A DNA stretch of 64,000 bases, taken from assembly GCA_009667805.1 (NCBI GenBank), contig CM019063.1, positions 56,962,881 to 57,026,880 of the forward strand. Direction: 5' to 3'. This DNA is from Leptobrachium leishanense. Taxonomy: Eukaryota > Chordata > Amphibia > Anura > Megophryidae. The notes beneath the pieces were generated by a model, which saw nothing but the letters and a program-made list of their open reading frames with translations, did no database searches and had not been told where the DNA came from. Below, in pieces: positions 57,301 to 64,000 of this stretch. The first letter of the stretch is position 1; each line of letters starts with the position of its first letter. Position numbers and translations under genes: made by a program.

Positions 57301-57622
57301 GCGAGGCTACGGCAGGAGTAGCTGTGGACATGGAGGCTGCATTAGATGCTTTGGCAGCTGAGGTGGACTGTAAAGCACTAGAAGCCTGGCTGGCAGAGGA
57401 CTCGGAGGATGAGGATGGCCTGGCTAGCCAATCCACCAAATCCTCTCTATGTTGCTGCAGGATAAGAAGACGGCCAGCATCAGTTATAAAGGACAAGCGT
57501 GCCCCTGCAGAGTATGCACCATGTCCACCACGACCAGAGGCACAGCCTCCCAACACAGGGGCTGCTTGCCCTCTTATCTGTGTCTGGGAGCGTCTGCCTG
57601 TCCTTTTTGTTCTTTCAGACAT
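54343..57622 (-). pseudogene. hAT transposase with BED finger, near full-length but broken (copy 2)
   Basis: Four minus-strand frames cover a ZBED-type hAT transposase. The first (57622-56096, 508 codons) has an acidic Ser/Glu-rich linker, a BED finger at residues 258-305 (C276, C279, H300, H305) and the start of the RNase H-like core (TLDTWSNKHGQG). A single CAG-to-TAG change ends it at 56096; the same frame continues from 56083 with CDNGSNLL and MPTRWNSTLAML. A C-run length change near 55450 moves the reading to 55442-54669 (MIKDACTVLSPFEEAT). Another indel near 54690 moves it to 54642-54343, which holds the C-terminal dimerisation motif (DPLAYWVLRLDHWPEL and LSERTFSASG). Total length is about 960 codons, and all domains are present. 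It cannot make a full protein as read. Confidence 0.9.
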
Positions 57623-57744
57623 GGTGAGTGATATATAGATTAATATATACAGAACTCTGATTCAACTCTGGTATAAAGATTTAAAGAACTCTGGTATAAC
57701 TCAGTGAGACACACTGATAGCTGGCAGGCAGTGACAAGAGACAG

Positions 57745-58475
57745 ATCACCTCAATTCACAAATGTTTTAAAGAAATTAGTGATCCCAAAATACAGCGTGG
57801 TACTGTTTGTGTGACGAGACACAGATCACCTTAATTCACAAGTGTTTTGAAGAAATTAGTGAGCCCCAAAAAAACTTGCTGGCTGTGTGACGAGACACAG
57901 AAGATCACCTTAATTCACAAGTGTTTTAAAGAAATTAGTGACCCCCAAAATACAGCGTGGTACTATTTGTATGACGAGACACAGATCACCTTAATTCACA
58001 AGTGTTTTAAAGAAATTAGTGAGCCCCAAAAAAACTTGCTGGCTGTGTGACGAGACACAGAAGATCACCTCAATTCACAAATGTTTTAAATAAATTAGTG
58101 AGCCCCAAAATACAGCGTGGTACTGTTTGTGTGACGAGACACAGATCAACTTAATTCACAAGTGTTTTGAAGAAATTAGTGAGCACCAAAATACAGCGTT
58201 GTACTGTTTGTATGACGAGACACAGATCACCTTAATTCACAAGTGTTTTAAAGAAATTAGTGAGCCCCAAAAAAACTTGCTGGCTGTGTGACGAGACACA
58301 GAAGATCACCTTAATTCACAAGTGTTTTAAAGAAATTAGTGAGCCCCAAAATACAGCGTGGTACTGTTTGTATGACGAGACACAGATCACCTTAATTCAC
58401 AAGTGTTTTAAAGAAATTAGTGAGCCCCAAAAAACTTGCTGGCACAGTGACAAGACACACATCACCTAAATTCCC
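57745..58475. repeat. Tandem array upstream of hAT transposase, about 84-bp unit
   Basis: About nine units of GATCACCTTAATTCACAAGTG, TTTTAAAGAAATTAGTGAGCCCC, ACAGCGTGGTACTG and GACGAGACACA. In transposon orientation it aligns with the 73-bp unit of copy 1 through TATTTTGGGG, ATTTCT and the GAATT...ATCT(G/T)TGTGT end, so both arrays descend from one unit. Confidence 0.9.
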
Positions 58476-58894
58476 TGATATTTGGTCGAAATGAGACCCC
58501 CACAGACCCCCCTAGTAGTGTTGCAGACCAGCAGCAACAACACACACAACTTTCTCCTTTGAAATCTCCTCTGAAATGCGTGCAGAAGCGCTGCGTGGAA
58601 ACCCTATATAGTGTGCTGCGGGACTTAGATCTGTGAGCCCATGATTGGGCAAAATTTGCCCAATCAGGACTTGAGCGGTGATTGGCATAGTGTTCAACCA
58701 GTCTTGCACCAGACCTGTGGTCAGGTGCAAGGCTGTAGCCAATTACGAGCTTCAGGCCAGTGGGAAAATGCATTGTGGTCTATTGTGGTCGAACATGCGC
58801 GAACACCCGGAAATGTTCTGTGTTCGCGATCCGCTCGAACAGGCTAAGTTCGGGTCGAACACCGAACCGTCCGAACCCGAACAGCTCATCCCTA

Positions 58895-59472
58895 CTACAC
58901 ACCCAGCATGCGGTTTGCCCAGACTTTTTAGCATAGTCATATTTGAATTGCACATGTAAATGTCCTCTTGGCATAATCTCGGATATCGCCTCTCGCTTCT
59001 GTCTCCACATGGTACGGTTCTGCATCACCGGGTGCGTACCATTCCAGATATGGGAGATATCCACTCTCTTGGTGGTGCTTGGGCACCTGGGACATGTTCC
59101 ATGTGATAGTCCATAAATCAAGTTTGCAAGGTACAAAATCAGTACCATAAATGCCCCAAATGTCAAAATCCCTTGGGCAATTCTTTTCACAGTCACATAA
59201 ACCCAATCCCTCCCCACCGGAATTTCAAAAACAAAAGACATTTCCGGTTGATCAAGGGTCGGGGCCGGGCCCCTAAAAATAGCCCTTGGGGTATCCCCCG
59301 GGGGATCCCTTTGTTTCCTTGTTGGTGGATGGTCAGGCTTTATTGTGTCCATCAAAACACCCACTTGTTGAATCTTTTGGGTGCTCTCAGTTGAATCTCT
59401 CAGGTGCTCACGACTGTGGTCTTTGTCAGCTTTAGCCTCAATGGATTGGTCTCGTTGGTGACGACCTTCCAT
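58895..59472 (-). pseudogene. env: Retroviral Env, N-terminal part, cut by hAT
   Basis: The frame starts at 59472, overlapping the end of pol by 73 nt as in simple class I retroviruses. It has a polar N-terminal region of about 95 residues, then a hydrophobic stretch (GILTFGAFMVLILYLANLIYG, about residues 100-120) that could be a signal or leader anchor. It continues with NGT and NRT glycosylation sites and a Cys-rich start of the surface subunit. At 58895 the hAT end follows directly after an ACWVC segment. An N-terminal extension this long before the signal is unusual. The identification as env rests on position and on the TM part at 50967. Confidence 0.65.
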
Positions 59473-60635
59473 TCTGGTTCAGGATTGGCTGCAGCTACCT
59501 TCAGTCTGGAGTGATGTATCCACGGGACCACCTCGGCAACCTTCACAGCTGTAGGGGTTGATAACAGGACAAGGTAAGGACCTCTCCACTTTGGGCCTAG
59601 TGGGTCATTTTTCCACTCCTTCACCCATACTGAGTCACCTGGACAATACTTATGCAGTGGGGGATATAGAAAGCGAGGTATATTATCTCCCACCCAAGTA
59701 TTCAATTTATGCATTGATTTACCCAACAGTACAACCTGTTCATTTAGTTTAGTTTCTCCCAATGCCCGAAGGTCCCCCCTTAGTCCATTAATCAGAGGGG
59801 TAGGCCGTCCGAACATAAGCTCGTACGGACTTAGCTTCAATTGGGGGGTTGGCCTGCACCTAATGTGCAATAGGACTATTGGCAGCACATCCAACGTGTG
59901 ACGTAGTGACGTCTCTTGGCACAGTTTGGACATCAAAGTTTTTAGTGTACGGTTCATTCTTTTGACTTTTCCCGAGCTTTGGGGCCTGTAAGCTGTATGT
60001 AGCTTCCAGGTGATGCCCAACAGACGGGCAAGCTGCTGCAAACAGTTCTGTATAAAAGCTGGGCCATTGTCCGACCCTATTTCGAGGGGAAGTCCATAGC
60101 GTGGTATTATTTCTTTCATTAGACTTTTCACCACTTCTACTGTCTTCTCCGTCCTTGTCGGGAAAGCTTCTACCCATCCTGTCAGGGTACCCACCATTAC
60201 CAGTAAATATTTATATCCCTTGCAGGGTGGCAGCACTGTGTAGTCTATCTGCAATGATGCCATTGGGGAGAGCCTGATTGGCTGCTTCCCTGGAGGTTGA
60301 GATGGGCCTGTTCTTGGATTATTTTTGGCACATGTCACGCACTGCTGGGCTATTGCTTTGCAGACTACTGACAGTCCTGGCACGTAGAAATGTGGCTCCA
60401 ACTGTTGTTCCATCATTTCTCTTCCTCCATGGGTACTTGCGTGAAGTGTTCTCACAATCTCAGGCGCCAATGTTGCTGGTAGGACTATTTGTCCGTTCTT
60501 CAACTGGAACCATCCGTCTTCTCCATATCCGCCTTGTTCTTCTGATAGCCAATTCTTCTCTTTCTCTGAATACACAGGTGTCCATTCACTCAGTGGCGCC
60601 GGTAGGAGTGCAGCCACCACCAGCGTTGCCTTGTA
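59400..60635 (-). pseudogene. pol: Retroviral integrase
   Basis: In the 474-codon frame starting at 60824, integrase begins after about residue 65. The zinc-binding HHCC set is H128, H132, C162, C165. The catalytic core has D194 (LQIDYT) and D252 (GSDNGPAF). The third catalytic residue, 36 positions on, is lysine 288 instead of glutamate, which should abolish activity. A GPY-type C-terminal segment (KWRGPYLVLL, TPTAVKV, PWIHHSRLK) marks it as class I, gamma/epsilon-like. The frame is otherwise open to its stop at 59400. The OGFr-type domain joins it in frame at its N-terminal side. Confidence 0.92.
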
Positions 60636-61258
60636 TCGTGCCAATTCTCCCTGGTTTCCCCAGACAAATTCTTCTTTTGGGAAATAGTATCGCCAGGCAA
60701 AGAACAGCAGATCTTGTCTCTCCTGCGTATCTCTCACTGCTGGTACAAAAAAGTTCATCACACTTTTCTTCATTCTTGGCAGTTTATTCTTGATAAGGGT
60801 CTCTTTGAGAAAGAACCTCACCAACGGGCTTGGTATTCTTCTGCTCCCAATTCTCCCAAGCTCACCAGTACTCGTGTGATACTCAAATTATTATAAGGGT
60901 TGGCTGTTAGATTGTCAAAACGTGAGGCGAAATTTTCTGCTCGTTCAACTTCGGTTACTTCTGTATCTTCTCCATCCTCCCCCATTAATTTTACACTGAA
61001 GAATTTCAGCATCATTTTGTATGTTCTGCAGAGTCTTTGCTGAACTTCTGAGGTGTCTATCATAAGACGTGTTTCTTGGGGTTTCAGAGGAGTGGAGTAG
61101 AAATTTCGGCCTTGGGACCGTGTTGGGAAAAGCCACTGGATATAATCATGGTTGTCTTCTAATAGTTCATAAACGTTGTGCCATTTGTACAAAATAATTT
61201 TAATAAATTCGCCTTTTGGTTCAAATTTAATCCAATTCATGTAGAATTCGTAATTAGG
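60636..61258 (-). pseudogene. OGFR-type conserved domain fused inside retroviral pol
   Basis: About 210 codons between RNase H and integrase match the conserved N-terminal domain of opioid growth factor receptor proteins (OGFR, OGFRL1). Visible hallmarks are PNYEFYMNWIKFEPKGEFI at the start, HDYIQWLFP, SLGELGAEEYQA, then VRFFLKETL and FAWRYYFPKEEFVWG at the end. In vertebrates this domain is the nuclear-envelope/nuclear module of a receptor that binds Met-enkephalin and restrains cell growth; that knowledge is of the family, not of this copy. One missing C near 60829 shifts the frame between QA and VRFF; otherwise the domain is continuous and without introns. No LTR, gag or env feature separates it from pol on either side, so it looks translated as part of Pol. 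It most likely came from a spliced host mRNA. Confidence 0.88.
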
Positions 61259-61756
61259 CATGGGAGGTTGAGCCTCTTGCTTGCAGAGCAGGACCTTGGC
61301 TTCAACAGGTGATATTAATGGTTTTGCAGCAGCTTTTGCAGCTTTGTCAGTACGCCTGTTGCCTTTTGGGATTTCATCATGACCTTTGTGGTTGCCACGA
61401 CAGTGCATAATACTGACAGCATTTGGTTTCCATACAGCTTCTAGGAGGGTTGCGATTTCAGCTGCATACTTGATTTGTTGTCCTGAGGAAGTAAGCAGTC
61501 ATCTTTCTTTGTAGAGTGCACCATGTGCATGTACAGTCATAAAGGCATATTTGGAGTCAGTATAGATGTTCACTCTTTTGCCTTCTGAGGTTTCCAGGGC
61601 TCTGGTCAGGGCTGTTATTTCAGCCAGCTGTGCTGACGTATGGCCTTGTAGAGGATTTGCTTCATTAATTTCTTCTGCTGAGACAACTGCATGGCCGGAG
61701 ACTTTCTTCCCATCATCCATGTAGCTGCTACCATCAGTAAATAACTGTAGATCGTA
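61259..61756 (-). pseudogene. pol: Retroviral RNase H
   Basis: The minus-strand frame shows LFTDGSSY (catalytic D), AQLAEITAL (catalytic E), NIYTDSKYAF (catalytic D) and, after the break, HCRGNHKG...NRRTDKAA (last catalytic D). All four acidic positions are present. An in-frame TGA at 61501-61499 interrupts the domain. Text continues in the same frame to the OGFR-type domain through a linker of some 20 residues. Confidence 0.88.
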
Positions 61757-62910
61757 TTTGTCTAGGGGTACGTCTTTCAAATCTGGTCTGCTATTGAACA
61801 CTTCTTCCATGACTTGGAGGCATTCGTGATTTGGATCCTCTTCATAGTCAGGCAGTAAAGTAGCAGGGTTCAAGGTAGCGATGAGGTCCAAATGAACCCA
61901 TGGATTCTCACACATCATAGCTTGGTACTTCGTCATCCAGCTATTGCTGAACCAGTAACTTCCTTTTACATCAAGCAGGGTTTTGACAGCATGTGGTACC
62001 TTGACATGAAGAACTTGTCCAAGGGTCAGCTTGTCTGCTTCTGCTATCAGCATTGCGGTGGCTGCCACAGCTTTCAGGCATGGGGGTAGACCGCAGGCCA
62101 CAGGGTCAAGTTGCTTGGATAGATAGGCCACAGGCCTTGGCCATGAGCCAAAGTTCTGAATCAGCACTCCTGTAGCTGTTTGATTGCGTTCATGTACATA
62201 CAGCTGGAAGGGCTTGCTGTGATCTGGCAGTCCCAGTGCTGGAGCTTCCATCAGGAGAGTTTTTAATTTCAGGAAAGCTGCTGTTTGCTCTTCTCCCCAG
62301 AGGAAGGGGTCTTGCTCTCCCCCCTTGGTGGCTTGATAAAGGGGCTTAGCAATGTCTGCAAAGTTGGGGATCCACAGGCGGCAGAGACCTGCAGCTCCTA
62401 GGAATTCACGGACTTGTCTCCTTGTCTTTGGTTGAGGTATTCAGCATACTGCTTCTTTTCTTTCTGCCCCCAATGCACGCTTGGTACCTGTTAATTGACA
62501 ACCTAGGTATTTTACACTTTGTTTGCATATTTGTGCTTTCTTTTTGGACACTCTGTAACCTGCGTGGCACAGCAGATGCAGCAGAGCTTTTGTGGCGGAG
62601 AGACAGTCTTTTTCTGTGGGAGAAGCCAGTAATAAATCATCTACATATTATAGTAAAACAATTTTTTCTGGCTGAGCGTTGAAGGACAGGAGATCCTGGC
62701 TGAGCGCGCAGCCATTGTAGATTCCTCCCACTGAAAAATAAAAAGGGGTTGGCTTGCCAGAGCGAGACGGATGCAAAAGAAAACGTCTCTTAAATCAAGC
62801 ACCGTGTAGTATTTTGTATCGCCGGGAATTAATGCCAATAAATTGTATAGATTGGGAACCACAGGGTGTAGGGTTACTGTTGTCTGTTTGGGTATTGATC
62901 TAGTTAAGTC
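61757..62910 (-). pseudogene. pol: Retroviral reverse transcriptase, 5'-truncated and broken
   Basis: The segment at 62900-62700 carries HPVVPNLYNLL, KYYTVLDLRDVFFCI and a FQWEES end, the gammaretrovirus-like palm. The YVDD active site lies at 62647-62636, one frame away, so there is an indel just upstream. A TGA at about 62443-62441 breaks the next part. The connection region resumes at 62251 (FQLYVHERNQTATGVL, PVAYLSKQLDPVA). Nothing of gag, protease or the RT fingers is seen: the similarity ends near 62910, where Penelope-like text on the other strand begins. Confidence 0.88.
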
Positions 62911-62914
62911 CAAT

Positions 62915-63034
62915 TGGAGAGGGGGTGATTCACGTAAGGATCTACTTAGGAGAGAGACAGAATGGATATTTAAAGTAGGCACCTGGAATGCAAAAGGGCT
63001 CAATGTAGATCTTGATATACATCAATGTTTGTGA
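62915..63034 (+). pseudogene. Penelope-like element C-terminus
   Basis: The plus-strand frame ends with LLRRETEWIFKVGTWNAKGLNVD and a stop. The pattern RE-x-x-WI-x-x-L/V-x-T-x-x-x-x-GLN-x-x-x-D is the usual end of the GIY-YIG part of Penelope-like proteins in frogs and fishes. Only the last 40 codons are present, abutting the broken RT. Confidence 0.6.
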
Positions 63035-63620
63035 CTTTTTGCTATGAGTATTTCTGTCATGTGGTTTTTCCTGTAATGGTGATATTTTAAGAGTTTTTTG
63101 GGAGGTCTATTATATTAATTTTCCCTGTTACTAAGATCTTTTAAGATGGCGGCGTCAGGAGGACGTACATTTGACCTCCACAAGATGGCGGATGCTAGAG
63201 ATCGTATTTCTATGATTTTCAACTATCGGAAATAAAGGGGAGAGGATATCTGACCTCCTTAAGATGGCGGATGACCTTCACAAGATGGAGGATGCTGGAG
63301 GCTGGTTAATTTCCCATGATTTGTCACTTCCAGTCGCATCAGGAACAAAAGGAAGAGGATGAGGTAAAAGAACTACAAATGGGAAAAAAACTACAAATAT
63401 GGATGTGCGCTCCAGTGTGGGATGCATTGAAATTCACTAAGTGGGACTTATGTGGACAATTAATCAATTATGTGTGTCAGCTGTATCCCCTCCTTTTTTT
63501 CATGATTGTTTGGCTATATAAACTGCATTATTCTGAAAGAACACCATATCCCTGATGAAGTCTTGCGTGTAGCAGAGACGAAGCACGTTGGATGGTGTTC
63601 CAACTTTTTTATTTATGTTA
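63035..63620 (+). mobile_element. 3' tail of the Penelope-like element, AAGATGGCGG-rich
   Basis: It follows the stop. It contains four AAGATGG(C/A)GG words (about 63144, 63182, 63261, 63283) and the end motif CCTGATGAAGTCTTGCG...GACGAAGCACGTTGG (63551-63592), of a type recurrent in such tails. Confidence 0.5.
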
Positions 63621-64000
63621 TTTTAATTAAATTGTTTATTATTGGAGCCACTGCTGGTCTGATTTTCTTTCAATGAGCATGATTCCTGTTCCACTGACTG
63701 ACCAAACAAGCCTGGAGGAATTCCTTGGCGTTATTCTGATGGTCCGGAGTTCAGGAGGCAACACAATCTATAAGGAGAGGGTAACCAAGTACCTGCTATG
63801 TGCCTGATTAAGTTATTTATCTTGTGAGTGCCAATCCAGCGGGGGCATAATTGATTAAATGTTGTATCTGCAGTCTGCACTATGTGTGTATTGATTTGTC
63901 TTGCAGATTATGCTTCACAATTCTCTTTCCTTTATACATCCTGTTGGCATTGAGGGGACAGTGCTGTTGTACGAAGCCTAGCAGATACGTATTATTTTAT
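63621..64000. other. No feature recognised
   Basis: AT-rich end of window without a recognisable gene. Confidence 0.3.

Larger units (their letters stand above)
51562..58894 (-). mobile_element. hAT transposon, copy 2, inserted in ERV env
   Basis: The right border (minus-strand 5' end) is GCTCATCCCTA at 58884-58894, identical in type to copy 1, with CGAACA-rich subterminal text. Env sequence starts at the next base. The inner order is tandem array (57745-58475), transposase (57622-54343) and a 3' region of about five 140-bp units (51562-54340). The left terminal repeat is not found. The 3' region abuts env TM at about 51562, so the 3' end and part of env were probably lost in one deletion. 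The element contains three younger insertions: a family E MITE, a Harbinger-like MITE and, within that, a solo LTR. Confidence 0.85.

Noticed and set aside
60278..60793. 171-codon plus-strand frame
   Set aside because: It is the shadow of the pol reading frame on the other strand.
58780..63003. A possibly intact or mobile provirus
   Set aside because: Frameshifts in RT, the OGFR-type domain and Env, in-frame stops, a lost integrase catalytic residue, missing gag and protease, and a hAT insertion in env all show it is a dead relic.

Overview
The window looks like gene-poor nuclear DNA from a vertebrate, most likely an amphibian and probably a frog. Nothing prokaryotic is present: no operons, no dense coding, no CRISPR, no tRNA or rRNA that I can recognise. 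Almost everything readable is transposable-element debris. It includes hAT elements with 8-bp target duplications, TTAA-flanked piggyBac-like elements, TAA-flanked PIF/Harbinger-like MITEs, a Tc1/mariner fold-back, CR1/Rex1-like LINE tails, Penelope-like fragments and a class I endogenous retrovirus (ERV). Taxonomy and family names come from memory of such families; no search was run.

Layout. 1-2.7 kb: MITEs. 2.7-7.8 kb: one MITE split by nested insertions, including a hAT element (2881-4125) that carries what looks like the promoter and first coding exon of a Rab GTPase gene (Rab35/Rab13-like). 8.8-11.4 kb: a mariner palindrome and a duplicated satellite block. 11.8-15.2 kb: LINE and MITE fragments. 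15.35-19.48 kb: a complete-ended hAT transposon with a broken BED-finger transposase, inserted in a SINE-like repeat. 19.6-32.8 kb: TIR elements, minisatellites, piggyBac-like, Harbinger-like and hAT MITEs. 32.8-49.3 kb: further MITEs, a Penelope fragment, a LINE inside a piggyBac-like element, and two fold-back elements, one with a telomere-like core. 49.3-62.9 kb: a minus-strand ERV (leader, PBS, LTR, PPT, env, pol). Its env is split by a second copy of the same hAT (about 51.56-58.89 kb), which itself hosts a hAT MITE, a Harbinger-like MITE and, inside that, a solo-LTR-like insertion. 62.9-64 kb: the end of a Penelope-like element.

The most striking feature is in the ERV pol. Between RNase H and integrase the reading frame encodes a domain of about 210 residues that matches the conserved N-terminal domain of the opioid growth factor receptor family (OGFR/OGFRL1). 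This looks like a host domain captured into a retroviral polyprotein without loss of the neighbouring enzymes. This copy is dead: it carries frameshifts, stop codons and a lost integrase catalytic glutamate.

No intact host gene is seen. The many open frames inside satellites and tandem arrays are by-products of repeats and are not annotated as genes.
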